Positions 42,308-51,952 of a stretch of DNA of 56,003 nt are shown here, piece by piece; within the stretch, counting starts at the first letter, position 1, and the number at the start of each line of letters is the position of its first letter. The position numbers were made by a program, and so were the translations under genes. The stretch covers positions 1-56,003 of the forward strand of contig NZ_CAKZHQ010000007.1 of assembly GCF_936925435.1 (NCBI RefSeq). The letters run 5' to 3'. The notes under the pieces were generated by a model, which made no database searches, was not told where the DNA came from, and saw only the letters and a list, made by a program, of their open reading frames with translations. Origin of the DNA: an uncultured Ramlibacter sp. (GTDB lineage Bacteria > Pseudomonadota > Gammaproteobacteria > Burkholderiales > Burkholderiaceae_C).

Positions 42308-43245
42308 TGCGCTCCGAAATTGAGAGCGCCTCGGGCAGATTCCGCGGGGGCTACAGCCACTTTTTGCGTGAAACACCGCTGTGGAAGCTGGCCGGGTCCA
42401 GCCTGGGCCTGCCCTGCGCCGAGGTCTGGCTCAAGCTCGAGCACCTGCAGGTCGGCGGCAGCTTCAAGGCCCGCGGCATGCTCAACCGGCTGCTGTCCAA
42501 CCCCATCCCTGCCAGCGGCGTGATCGTGGCATCAGGGGGCAACGCCGGCATCGCCACGGCCGCGGCCGCTCAAGCCCTGGGTGTGCCCTGCGAGGTCTTC
42601 GTGCCCATGGTGTCCAGCCCCGCCAAACAGGCCAGGCTGCGCGAACTCGGGGCCACGGTGGTGGTCACTGGTGCTGCATATGCTGAAGCGCTGCAAGCCT
42701 GCCTGGCGCGCCAGCAGCAAAGCGGCGCCTTGCTCACCCATGCCTACGACCAGATCGAGGTGGTGGCTGGAGCCGGCACGCTGGCGCAGGAAATAGAGCG
42801 CCAGGGCGGATTGCCCGACAGCGTGTTGGTCAGCGTTGGCGGCGGCGGCCTGATTGCCGGCATCGCCGGCTGGTTCGAGCAGCGCTGCCGCGTGGTGGCG
42901 TTGGAGCCGGAACTGGCGCCCACGCTGTTCCAGGCGCGCGCTGCGGGCGCACCTGTGGATGTGCAGGTGGGCGGCCTCGCCGCCGATTCGTTGGGCGCCA
43001 AGCGCATCGGCGCGATCGCCTGGGAAGTGACGCAGCAGCACGTGAAAGACGTGCTGCTGCTGCCGGATGCGGCCATCCGCAACGCGCAACTGACCTTGTG
43101 GCAGCAGTTGCGGCTGGCGGTGGAACCGGCGGCCGCCCTGGGCCTTGCGGCTGTGCAAAGCGGCGCCTACACACCACGGGCCGCCGAGAAGGTCTGTCTG
43201 GTGGTGTGCGGCGCCAATCTCGATCCGGCCACGCTGGCCGGTTGA
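42307..43245 (+). CDS. Threonine/serine dehydratase family protein (PLP fold type II)
   Basis: A 312-residue PLP enzyme. The Schiff-base lysine is in GGSFKARGM (about residue 55). ASGGNAGIATAAAAQALG binds the substrate carboxylate, and VSVGGGGLIAGI holds the phosphate of PLP. There is no C-terminal ACT domain, so it is the short catabolic type; serine racemase or threonine dehydratase activity is possible. Translation is coupled to ispH by a one-base overlap. Confidence 0.92.
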   Translation: MRSEIESASGRFRGGYSHFLRETPLWKLAGSSLGLPCAEVWLKLEHLQVGGSFKARGMLNRLLSNPIPASGVIVASGGNAGIATAAAAQALGVPCEVFVPMVSSPAKQARLRELGATVVVTGAAYAEALQACLARQQQSGALLTHAYDQIEVVAGAGTLAQEIERQGGLPDSVLVSVGGGGLIAGIAGWFEQRCRVVALEPELAPTLFQARAAGAPVDVQVGGLAADSLGAKRIGAIAWEVTQQHVKDVLLLPDAAIRNAQLTLWQQLRLAVEPAAALGLAAVQSGAYTPRAAEKVCLVVCGANLDPATLAG

Positions 43246-43248
43246 GGC

Positions 43249-43548
43249 TTACTTCTTCGGGCCATCGTCCTTGTCGGGCGCCGGGGTGATCTCCACCTTG
43301 GGCAGGGCGATGGTTTCCTTTTCGGTCGTGATCTTGGGCACGGTCACTTCCTTTTCGACCTTGCTGACCTTCACGTCGGGCGCGTCGACGTTGTACTTGG
43401 GCAGGGTGACGTCGCCTTCCTTGGTCTTGCTCACTTCGTACTTGGGAGCGGTGACGCTGCCTTCCTGGGTCTTTTGCACGTCGCAGCCGGTCAGACTGAG
43501 CATGCCGGCAGCGGCCAGGCTGGCCAGGAGGTAAGAGGTCTTGCGCAT
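43249..43548 (-). CDS. Small lipoprotein with xPK repeats
   Basis: A 99-residue protein with a lipoprotein leader (LAAAGMLSLTGC, lipobox cysteine 22). The mature 77 residues carry four short repeats: VTAPK at 32-36, VTLPK at 47-51, VTVPK at 68-72 and IALPK at 80-84. They are separated by Lys/Glu-rich stretches, and the C terminus is highly charged. This alternation suggests an extended beta or solenoid-like chain, perhaps contacting peptidoglycan or membrane. An AAGGAG site precedes the ATG at 43548. It is convergent with the dehydratase gene (three-base gap). No family recognised. Confidence 0.82.
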   Translation of the reverse strand: MRKTSYLLASLAAAGMLSLTGCDVQKTQEGSVTAPKYEVSKTKEGDVTLPKYNVDAPDVKVSKVEKEVTVPKITTEKETIALPKVEITPAPDKDDGPKK

Positions 43549-43657
43549 GATGGAACTCCTTGGTGGTTGGATGAAGCCATTGTGAAAAGCAGCCAAGGGG
43601 CGGGCGTGTCAGCGCGCAGCCTGTGGCCCTGTCCGCGCCGGCCCCGAAGCCGCCCTC

Positions 43658-44980
<1,323 letters not shown>

Positions 44981-45021
44981 TCGGTTAGAATTTCAGGCTT
45001 CGCACCACGCGAACCGAAACA

Positions 45022-45112
45022 GGAGCGGTGGCAGAGTGGTCGAATGCGCCGGACTCGAAATCCGGTGTACGGTTATGCCGTACCGTGGGTTCGAATCCCA
45101 CCTGCTCCGCCA
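45022..45112 (+). tRNA. tRNA-Ser (anticodon CGA)
   Basis: A 91-base class II tRNA. The acceptor GGAGCGG pairs with CTGCTCC. The D arm is GCAGAGTGGTCGAATGC, and the anticodon stem CCGGA/TCCGG closes the loop CTCGAAA, so the anticodon is CGA (reads UCG). A long variable arm (TACGG/CCGTA), T loop GGGTTCGAATCCC and an encoded 3' CCA complete it. TAGAAT at 44986-44991 may be its -10. The enzyme that charges it is encoded just upstream. Confidence 0.97.
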
Positions 45113-45114
45113 TC

Positions 45115-45140
45115 AAGCCGCTGCCTTGCAGCGGCTTTTT
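45115..45140 (+). terminator. Intrinsic terminator after tRNA-Ser
   Basis: AAGCCGCTG and CAGCGGCTT form a nine-pair stem around CCTTG, starting three bases after the tRNA CCA. A run of T residues follows the stem (45136-45140). It ends the serS/tRNA unit. Confidence 0.85.
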
Positions 45141-45225
45141 CTTTGGCTTTGCCTTTGTTGTGCCCTTTGTGCGCTTGCAGCATCAGGTAACACCTGTCCG
45201 AAACGCTGCGCCTTAAAATTTTCGA

Positions 45226-45474
45226 ATGAAAGGCGTAGTCATGACAGAGCCGCAAGTAGTCACTCGCTTCGTCCAGCTGATGGGGACGGCGGACAAGCTG
45301 GGCTTGACGTTGAGTTTCAACCACCAGGAGTTCCTGCTGTGCAAGCCGGATGGCCGGCCCTGGGGCGAGACGCTCAGCCTGGACGATGTGGCCCGGGCGA
45401 TCGAGGCCTACAACGAGGTCACGGCACACTCCAGCCCGGATGCACTGGCCACCGCTCCCGGCATGCTGGGCTAA
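45226..45474 (+). CDS. Conserved small protein of unknown function
   Basis: An 82-residue soluble protein. Its core TRFVQLMGTADKLGLTLSFN followed by LCKPDGRPWGETLSLDDVARAIEAYN looks like a small alpha/beta domain. No leader or membrane helix is present. TAAAAT ends six bases before the ATG at 45226; an in-frame ATG at 45241 is an alternative. It is convergent with ku and overlaps its stop by four bases. I do not recognise the family. Confidence 0.72.
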   Translation: MKGVVMTEPQVVTRFVQLMGTADKLGLTLSFNHQEFLLCKPDGRPWGETLSLDDVARAIEAYNEVTAHSSPDALATAPGMLG

Positions 45475-46409
45475 GCTGCCCGCCGCGTCCTGGCTTTGGC
45501 CGGCGCGGCCTTCTTCGCGGGTGGTTTGACTCCTGCAGCCTTTTCTGTGCGTTTTACCGGCGCCTTCTTTGACGCTGTGGCCTTGCCCTGCAGGCTGCGC
45601 TTGAGCAATTCGGTCAGGTCGATCACGGCGGCCCCGCCGGTGGCAGCCGGCGCGTCTTCCAGCTTGGTCACGGTTTCGGTCTCGCCGGCCTTGGCCTTGG
45701 CCTGCACCAGCTTCATGATCTCCTCGCGGAAACTGTCGCGGAAGCGGTCGGCGCTCCACTGTGCCGACATGTCGGCGATCAGCTGCTTGGCCATCTTCAA
45801 TTCGCTGTCCTTCAGGCCGCTTGCCTTGGTGCCGGTGGGGGGAAGCTTCAGGTCCTCCCAGGAGCGGATCTCGCCGCCCCAGCGCAGCAGGTTCAGGACC
45901 AGCGCCGGCCCGCAGGGAATGAGCACCGCCAGGTGCTGCTTGGTCTGGATCACCACGGTGGCAATGCCGACCTTGTTGGTCTCCTTGAGCGCCTCGCGCA
46001 GCAGGGCATAGACCTTGTCGCCGCGCCCCGCCGGCGCCACGTAGTAGGGGCGCTCCAGGTAGACGAAGGGCACTTCATCGGCGTCGACGAAGCACTCGAT
46101 CTCGATGGTCTGGGTGGTCTTGGGGTAGGCGGCGGCGATCTCTTCGGCGCTGAGGATGACGTAGTGACCATCCTCCCACTCGATGCCCTTGACGATATTG
46201 TCCTTCTCGATTTCCCGGCCGGTCTTCTTGTTGATGCGCTTGTAGCCCACAGGGTCCATCGAGCGCTTGTCCAGCCAGTCGAAGTTCAGGTCGCTCTCGG
46301 CGGTGGCCGAATACAGTGCGATCGGAATGTGGACCAGGCCGAAGGTGATCGCGCCCTTCCACAAGGTCCGGGTGGACGTCTTGGCCATGCCTTTGGAGGT
46401 GGTTGCCAT
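45471..46409 (-). CDS. ku: Non-homologous end joining protein Ku
   Basis: A 312-residue Ku homologue that binds DNA ends and recruits the ligase LigD. TLWKGAITFGLVHIPIALYSA is the standard start. KRINKKTGREIEKDNIVKGIEWEDGHYVIL and the beta-barrel core ECFVDADEVPFVYLERPYY follow. The C-terminal extension beyond about 255 is Lys/Ala/Pro-rich (TASKKAPVKRTEK), typical of DNA-binding bacterial Ku tails. No ligD is in the window. The start at 46409 (MATTSKGMAK) is chosen; 46388 is possible. A 106-residue gene of unknown function lies eight bases upstream on the same strand. Confidence 0.94.
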   Translation of the reverse strand: MATTSKGMAKTSTRTLWKGAITFGLVHIPIALYSATAESDLNFDWLDKRSMDPVGYKRINKKTGREIEKDNIVKGIEWEDGHYVILSAEEIAAAYPKTTQTIEIECFVDADEVPFVYLERPYYVAPAGRGDKVYALLREALKETNKVGIATVVIQTKQHLAVLIPCGPALVLNLLRWGGEIRSWEDLKLPPTGTKASGLKDSELKMAKQLIADMSAQWSADRFRDSFREEIMKLVQAKAKAGETETVTKLEDAPAATGGAAVIDLTELLKRSLQGKATASKKAPVKRTEKAAGVKPPAKKAAPAKARTRRAA

Positions 46410-46417
46410 GGGTGCCC

Positions 46418-46738
46418 TCAACGCAGCCGTAGCCAGGCCGCGAGGCTCGGGCCCTGCTGTGCGCGCTCCGGCTGCGCTTGCAGTGCCAGACATTCGGCGC
46501 GCGCCCACCAGCGCGCGGACAGCCTGTCGAAGGTCTGGCGCGAGCGGTCGGCCATGCACTCCTGGCGGCCCAATGTGTGCAGGTTGGCCGCGATCCGGCG
46601 GGCCAGCAGCAAGCGGTGCGCCGGAGCCTGGTTGTGCATGAAGGCTGTCATCAGGGACAGCGTCGCCAGCCACAGCGCATGGCTGGCCTGGCGCAAGGCC
46701 AGCGCCTGCGAGTCGATGGGCACGCGCGTCTCAGCCAT
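46418..46738 (-). CDS. Hypothetical helical protein upstream of ku
   Basis: A 106-residue protein that appears mostly helical: ALALRQASHALWLATLSLMTAFM, then RLLLARRIAANLHTLGRQECM and SARWWARAECLAL. No leader is evident; the first hydrophobic stretch is too polar for a clear membrane helix. It is eight bases upstream of ku in the same direction and could be co-transcribed. Function unknown. Confidence 0.6.
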   Translation of the reverse strand: MAETRVPIDSQALALRQASHALWLATLSLMTAFMHNQAPAHRLLLARRIAANLHTLGRQECMADRSRQTFDRLSARWWARAECLALQAQPERAQQGPSLAAWLRLR

Positions 46739-46892
46739 GACGCAGGGCCGGCGCGGCGGGCAGGGTGGGCAAGAGGATCGGTGCATGGCGGGTCCCGGAT
46801 GGAGGCCATCCTAGGACTTGCCGCAGACCGGCTCTGTCAGCGCAAGAGGGCAGGCAAGGCCCGCGCTGTCCTACAGCGAAAGCGGGCAGGCT

Positions 46893-47117
46893 TCAGCCGC
46901 CGGTGCCCGGCGCGTTCGGGCGCAGGTGGCGCTTCTTGCCTGCAGCGCGCGCTTCCTCGGTGGTGAACTCGTGGGCGTGGCCGCTCTGGTGCGCGGCGCG
47001 ACCGCCCAGGCTGGCGATCTCGCGCTGGCGCTGCGGATCCATGGCGGCAAAGCCGCGCAGGCCGCGCTTGGTGCCACCGGCGGCGCCGGCATCGGGAGTG
47101 CTTTGGATGGGGTTCAT
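46893..47117 (-). CDS. KGG-repeat stress protein
   Basis: A 74-residue hydrophilic protein with the KGG (stress-induced acidophilic repeat) pattern: GLRGFAAMDPQRQREIASLGGRAAHQSGHAHEFT followed by EEARAAGKK, so one full and one partial repeat. Homologues (GsiB/YciG type) respond to general stress or desiccation. An AGGAAGGA site precedes the ATG at 47117. Its neighbours are ku and a histidine kinase. Confidence 0.85.
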   Translation of the reverse strand: MNPIQSTPDAGAAGGTKRGLRGFAAMDPQRQREIASLGGRAAHQSGHAHEFTTEEARAAGKKRHLRPNAPGTGG

Positions 47118-47239
47118 GTTGTCGTCCTTCCTGGGGGGCTGCAAAGCTCGACAACAAATGCTAGACCTGCCCGGACCACAACGGTGCATTTCAAACGCTA
47201 CAGACAGTAAGTTGCTCGGCAGTTCGCTAGACTTGCCGC

Positions 47240-48658
47240 ATGAAACCGGACACCTCTTCCGCTGCCGCCACGCCTGCGCAGGCCCAGTGGGTGGAGGGTG
47301 AACTGGTGCGCAGCCTGATGCGAACCGCCAGCAACACCCAATTGACGGGGCTGGGCCTGATCCCGGTGTTCATCGGCGTGCTGTGGACCGATGCCACGCC
47401 CCTGGCCCTGGGGCTGTGGGTGCTGGCTGCCGTGAGCGTCGCGCTGGTGCGCTTTGGCATCATCCGCATCTACACGCGGGACGTGCGCAGCGGTGGGACG
47501 CAGGAGCACCTGGACTTTTTGGCACGCTACAGGCTGATCTGGCCCGCCAGCGCCCTGGTCTGGGGGCTGACGACCCTGCTGTACTTCGACCGCTCGCCAC
47601 TGGCCGACCAGTTCATCTGCTGGCTGATCCTGGCGGGCCTGGCGATGTTCGCGATCAACACCTTGTCCAGCCATTTGGCGACGATGCGCTCTTACCTCAA
47701 TGTGCTGGCGCTGACGGCGCTGGCCGTGATGTGCTGGCGCATCGGCGTGGAGCTGCGGTTTCACGGGCCGTTCTATCACTACTGGTTGATCGCCCTGTTG
47801 CTGATCTTCTGGCAGGTGCTGCGCCAGGCCGGTCTGCGCCTGCACCGCACGCACAGGCAGGCCTTCGAGCTGCAATACCGCAACGATCGGCTGATCGAGT
47901 CGCTGACCCGTCAGACCCAGGCGGCGCTGGATGCGGTCGAGATCAAGAACCGCTTCCTGGCCAGCGCGGCCCACGACATCCGCCAGCCTGTCCATGCGCT
48001 GGGCCTGTACGCCGACTGGCTGGGCAGCGAGCCCGAACTGGTCGATGAGATCGCGCCCAAGATCGTCGAGTCGACCAAGGCGGTGAACGCCCTGTTCGAT
48101 TCGCTGTTCGACCTGGTGCGGCTGGACTCCGGCAAGATCAAGCTGAACATCGAGCCGGTGCGGCTGGACAAGCTGCTGCACGACCTGGAGCTGCAGTACC
48201 GCCCGCTGGCCGAAGCCAAGGGTCTGGAGTTCCGCGTGCATGTGGTGCCGGGCGAGGTGGTGTCTGATCCCATCTTGCTGACGCGCATCGTCGGCAACCT
48301 GATCTCCAATGCCGTCAAGTACACGCAGCGTGGCGGCGTCCTGGTGGCCTCCAGGGCGACGGCGCGCGGCCGCAGCATCGAGGTCTGGGACACAGGCGTG
48401 GGCATTGCGCCGGTGCACCAGAAAGAGATCTTCCGGGAGTTCTTCAAGGTCCAGACCCATGCCGGCACCGAAGACAGTTTCGGCCTGGGCCTGTACATCG
48501 TGTCGCGCCTGGCCGGCATCCTGGGCCATGCGCTGACCCTGGCCTCGCGGCCGGGACGCGGCACCGTGTTCCGGCTGATGCTGCATCCCACCGACAGGCA
48601 GGCGGCGGAGCTCGCCGCCGCTGCCGTCGGCGCGCCTCAGCTGGCCAACATGCCGTGA
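47240..48658 (+). CDS. Membrane sensor histidine kinase
   Basis: A 472-residue kinase. Residues about 30-200 hold six or so membrane helices without a sizeable periplasmic loop (GLGLIPVFIGVLW, WLILAGLAMFAIN and others). A short coiled coil (LTRQTQAALDAVEIKNR) leads to the H box SAAHDIRQPVHALGLY, with the phosphorylated His near 249. The ATPase has the N box ISNAVKYTQRGG, the G1 box DTGVGIAP and the G2 box FGLGLYIV. The sensor probably detects a membrane or small-molecule cue. TAGACT lies six bases before the ATG. The gene is convergent with a NarL-type regulator and their ends overlap by 22 bases; they are probably partners. Confidence 0.93.
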   Translation: MKPDTSSAAATPAQAQWVEGELVRSLMRTASNTQLTGLGLIPVFIGVLWTDATPLALGLWVLAAVSVALVRFGIIRIYTRDVRSGGTQEHLDFLARYRLIWPASALVWGLTTLLYFDRSPLADQFICWLILAGLAMFAINTLSSHLATMRSYLNVLALTALAVMCWRIGVELRFHGPFYHYWLIALLLIFWQVLRQAGLRLHRTHRQAFELQYRNDRLIESLTRQTQAALDAVEIKNRFLASAAHDIRQPVHALGLYADWLGSEPELVDEIAPKIVESTKAVNALFDSLFDLVRLDSGKIKLNIEPVRLDKLLHDLELQYRPLAEAKGLEFRVHVVPGEVVSDPILLTRIVGNLISNAVKYTQRGGVLVASRATARGRSIEVWDTGVGIAPVHQKEIFREFFKVQTHAGTEDSFGLGLYIVSRLAGILGHALTLASRPGRGTVFRLMLHPTDRQAAELAAAAVGAPQLANMP

Positions 48659-49242
48659 GTGCGGGCGTAGTGGATGGTCTGGGTGCGGCTTTTCACGCCC
48701 AGGCGGCGGAACAGGCGCCAGAGGTGGACCTTGACGGTGTGCTCGCTGATGCCAAGCTCCTCGGCGATCTCGCGGTTGGACAGGCCGCGGTCGAGCATGA
48801 CGATGAGCTGCTTCTGACGCTTGGACAGCTTGTTGTCGGTGGGGGCCAGCTCTTCGAAGCCGTTGTCCACGTTCATCAGCGCGCGCAGGGCGTTGCCGAT
48901 CTCGCTGGCGCCTGAGGACTTCTCGATGTAGATGTCGGCGCCGGCCTCGACGCACTGCTCTTCCGCGTCTGCCGCCGGCGAGGCCGACAGCACGGCCAGG
49001 GGCGTGTCGGGAAACAACTGCTTGAGCTGGTGCACGCCGGAGGTGCCGGTGGTGTCAGGCAGCTTCAGGTCCAGGCAGATCAGGTCGGGCGGGCCGTGCT
49101 GCTTGACGGCGGCGTCCACGCCACCCAGGCGGTCGAGTTCCACCACATTGGCGCCGGGCCGCAGGCGGCGCAGCAGCATCACCACCGCTTCGCGCATCAG
49201 CGGGTGGTCGTCAATGACATAAAGGCTCATAGCTTGTGACAT
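48637..49242 (-). CDS. NarL/LuxR-family response regulator
   Basis: A 201-residue regulator. The receiver domain has the acidic pair in VIDDHPLMREAV, the phosphorylation site in ICLDLKLPDTTG and the switch region LAVLSASP. The LuxR-type helix-turn-helix at about 140-200 reads LSKRQKQLIVMLDRGLSNREIAEELGISEHTVKVHL. ATG at 49242 or 49230 may be the start. Target genes are unknown. Confidence 0.93.
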   Translation of the reverse strand: MSQAMSLYVIDDHPLMREAVVMLLRRLRPGANVVELDRLGGVDAAVKQHGPPDLICLDLKLPDTTGTSGVHQLKQLFPDTPLAVLSASPAADAEEQCVEAGADIYIEKSSGASEIGNALRALMNVDNGFEELAPTDNKLSKRQKQLIVMLDRGLSNREIAEELGISEHTVKVHLWRLFRRLGVKSRTQTIHYARTHGMLAS

Positions 49243-49304
49243 TTTCAGCGATCAGTGAATGGCAAGGATACCCGTGAACGCACTAGGACGCTCGTGCTAA
49301 CTCC

Positions 49305-50600
49305 TTAGTTCCCGGCTTCCGCAAGGAGCTTCATCACGCTGGCGGCGTCCCTGTCGGAGCGCCACCAAGCCGCGATCCGGGCCAGGGCGTCCGGGTCCTG
49401 CTTTTTCAGCATGGCAATGATTTGGCCAGGCTCGCGGCCGGAATCAAAGCCCTCGCTTTGCAGCAGCAGGCTGCCGTCGGCATCGAGCAGCTTGAAATAG
49501 AACTTGCCGTCGGCCTCCCGGTACTGCTTGAAGACCGGCAGGGTGGCCTTGGCCGCCTTGTCCTTGGCGGCAGGGCCGGCTTGCGCAGCCAGGTTGCGCA
49601 GGCCGACGGCATGGCGCAGTTCGGCCATGAAAGGCGTTGCCCGGGTGCGCGCCTTTTCGGCCCCCGTGCGCAGGATGGCTTCCACTTCGGCGGGATTGGC
49701 AACCAGGGCCTGGTAGCGCTCGCGCATGGGCGTGATCTCCCGGTCGATGCGCTCGAACAGCAGTTGTTTGGCGTCGCCCCAGGCAATGCCCTCGGCATAG
49801 GCCTTGCGCAGGGCCGCGGTCTCTTCGTCCGAGGCGAAAGCCTGGTAGATCTGGAACAGGGCCGAGCCCTCGGTCTCCTTGGGCTCGCCCGGCGCGCGCG
49901 AGTCGGTGACGATGCCGGCGATCTGCTTGCGGATCTGCGCGGGCGGCGCGAACAGGGCGATGGTGTTGTCGTAGCTCTTGCTCATCTTGCGGCCGTCCAG
50001 GCCGGGCAGCAGGGCCACCGACTCGTCGATCACCGCCTCGGGCAGGGCGAAGTGCTCGCCATACAGATGGTTGAAGCTGGCGGCCATGTCGCGCGCCATC
50101 TCGATGTGCTGGACCTGGTCGCGGCCCACCGGCACCTTGTGGGCGTTGAACATGATGATGTCGGCCGCCATCAGCACCGGGTACATGAACAGGCCGGCAG
50201 TGACATCGGTGTCCGGGTCGGCGCCGGCCGCAGCGTTCCTGTCCAGCGCCGCCTTGTAGGCATGGGCGCGATTGAGCAGGCCCTTGCCGGTGACGCAGGT
50301 GAGCAGCCAGGTCAGCTCGGGGATCTCCGGGACATCGGACTGGCGGTAGAAGAAGACCTTGTCGGGATCCAGTCCCGAGGCGATCCAGCAGGCGGCGATC
50401 TCCAGCGTGGAGCGCTGGATGCGCGCCGGCTCGTCGCACTTGATCAGCGCGTGGTAGTCGGCCAGGAAGTAGAAGTTCTCGGTGCCGGCGCGCCGGCTGG
50501 CCTGCACCGTGGGGCGGATGGCGCCTACGTAGTTGCCCAGGTGGGGCGTGCCGGTGGTGGTGATGCCGGTGAGGAAACGGACAGGGGAGGGCGTGCTCAT
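49305..50600 (-). CDS. trpS: Tryptophan--tRNA ligase
   Basis: A 431-residue class I synthetase. The HIGH-type motif is TPHLGNYVGA, DQVQHIEMARDMA positions tryptophan, and KMSKSYDN is the KMSKS loop. About 90 residues beyond the usual 340-residue core (from KDKAAKATLPVFKQYR) form a C-terminal extension seen in many betaproteobacteria. It is the last gene of the PHP-DMT-YciO-M50-trpS run, 12 bases after the M50 protease. Confidence 0.97.
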   Translation of the reverse strand: MSTPSPVRFLTGITTTGTPHLGNYVGAIRPTVQASRRAGTENFYFLADYHALIKCDEPARIQRSTLEIAACWIASGLDPDKVFFYRQSDVPEIPELTWLLTCVTGKGLLNRAHAYKAALDRNAAAGADPDTDVTAGLFMYPVLMAADIIMFNAHKVPVGRDQVQHIEMARDMAASFNHLYGEHFALPEAVIDESVALLPGLDGRKMSKSYDNTIALFAPPAQIRKQIAGIVTDSRAPGEPKETEGSALFQIYQAFASDEETAALRKAYAEGIAWGDAKQLLFERIDREITPMRERYQALVANPAEVEAILRTGAEKARTRATPFMAELRHAVGLRNLAAQAGPAAKDKAAKATLPVFKQYREADGKFYFKLLDADGSLLLQSEGFDSGREPGQIIAMLKKQDPDALARIAAWWRSDRDAASVMKLLAEAGN

Positions 50601-50612
50601 GGCAGTGGTGCG

Positions 50613-51281
50613 CTAGCGAAACAGGAGATTCAGGGGGGTGAGCAGCAGGCCGAGCGCGGCATAGCCGGCGGTCATCAGGGGCCGCAGCCACCAGGTGCCG
50701 ACGATGCCAATCAGCACCAGGGCCATCACGATGAAGAAGCCATAGGGCTCGATGCGGCTGACCAGATGTGCCTGCTTCCAGGGCAAGAGACCGACCAGGA
50801 CGCGGCCGCCATCCAGCGGCGGCAGCGGGAACAGGTTGAAGGCCCACATCACCAGGTTGACTGTCACGCCGGCCCTGCACATCTCGACGAAGAAGCGCTC
50901 GCTCACGCCCGTGCCCACCAGCACGGTGAAGGCCGCCGCCCACAAAATGGCCTGGATGAAGTTGGAGACCGGACCGGCAAGCGCCACCCAGACCATGTCG
51001 CGCTTGGGCCGGCGCAGCTGGCCGAAGTTCACCGGCACCGGTTTGGCGTAGCCGAACAGGAAGGCGCCCGAGGTGGCGAAGTACAGCATCAGCGGCATCA
51101 GGATGGTGCCGAGCGGGTCGATGTGCTTGATCGGGTTGAGCGTGACGCGGCCCATCATGTAGGCCGTGTTGTCACCCAGGTAGCGCGCCACGTAGCCGTG
51201 AGCGGCCTCGTGGATGGTGATGGCGAACAGCACCGGTAGCGCGTAGATCAGGACCGTTTGGATAAGGTTGGAGGTGTCCAC
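50613..51281 (-). CDS. Site-2-type M50 family metalloprotease
   Basis: A 222-residue inner-membrane protease. The zinc motif ITIHEAAHGYVA is in the first helix, and the third ligand is in LPPLDGGRVLVG near residue 150. Four to six helices are present and there is no PDZ domain. The start is probably GTG at 51281, giving VDTSNLIQ. It belongs to the short YwhC/Rv-type branch often placed beside trpS. Substrate unknown. Confidence 0.92.
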   Translation of the reverse strand: MDTSNLIQTVLIYALPVLFAITIHEAAHGYVARYLGDNTAYMMGRVTLNPIKHIDPLGTILMPLMLYFATSGAFLFGYAKPVPVNFGQLRRPKRDMVWVALAGPVSNFIQAILWAAAFTVLVGTGVSERFFVEMCRAGVTVNLVMWAFNLFPLPPLDGGRVLVGLLPWKQAHLVSRIEPYGFFIVMALVLIGIVGTWWLRPLMTAGYAALGLLLTPLNLLFR

Positions 51282-51304
51282 CGGGGCAATTGTCTCAGAC
51301 CGTC

Positions 51305-51940
51305 CTACAAGCCCAGAGCCGCGACGTCGCCGCGGCCCTCTCGCACCACCACGGCATCGCCGCCCGTGCCCATGGGCGTCATGTCGACCACCGTGCTCGG
51401 TTGCGAGGGGCAGGCGCCGGCGTCGACCACGGCCGCCACCTGGCGTTCGTAGCGCTCGCGGATTTCCTGCGCATCGTTGAGCGGCTCGCTCTGGCCCGGT
51501 GCGATCAGGGTGGTGGCCAGCAGCGGGCCGCCATGCAGTGCCAGCAGTTCCTGCAGCACCTTGTGGTCGGGCACCCGCAGCCCGATGGTCTTGCGCTGCG
51601 GGTGGCTGAGCCGGCGCGGCACCTCGCGTGTGGCTTCCAGGATGAAGGTGTAGGGCCCGGGCGTGGCGGCCTTGAGCATGCGGTACTGGCGGTTGTCCAC
51701 CCGCGCGTAGTTGGCAAGCTCGCTCAGGTCGCGGCACAGCAGGGTCAGGTGGTGCTTGTCGTCGAAGCCTCGGATCTGGCGCAGCCGGTCGGCCGCGGCC
51801 TTGTCGTCCAGGTGGCAGGCCAGGGCGTAGCTGGAGTCGGTGGGCACGGCGAGGATGCCGCCGCCCGCCAGCAGGGCGACCGCCTGCTTGAGGAGCCGCA
51901 CCTGCGGGTTGTCGGGGTGGACGTCGAAGAACTGGGCCAT
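51305..51940 (-). CDS. L-threonylcarbamoyladenylate synthase-type protein (Sua5/YciO/YrdC)
   Basis: A 211-residue protein of the YrdC fold. GGGILAVPTDSSYALACHLDDKAAADRLRQIRGFD is the typical nucleotide-binding start, then KHHLTLLCRDLSELANYA and TPGPYTFILEATREVP. It looks like YciO and not the essential TsaC/Sua5, because KHHLTLL is found where TsaC has a KR..KPL pattern. It may contribute to t6A synthesis or have another role. It lies between the DMT transporter and M50 genes. Confidence 0.92.
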   Translation of the reverse strand: MAQFFDVHPDNPQVRLLKQAVALLAGGGILAVPTDSSYALACHLDDKAAADRLRQIRGFDDKHHLTLLCRDLSELANYARVDNRQYRMLKAATPGPYTFILEATREVPRRLSHPQRKTIGLRVPDHKVLQELLALHGGPLLATTLIAPGQSEPLNDAQEIRERYERQVAAVVDAGACPSQPSTVVDMTPMGTGGDAVVVREGRGDVAALGL

Positions 51941-51952
51941 GGGCTGTGAGTA

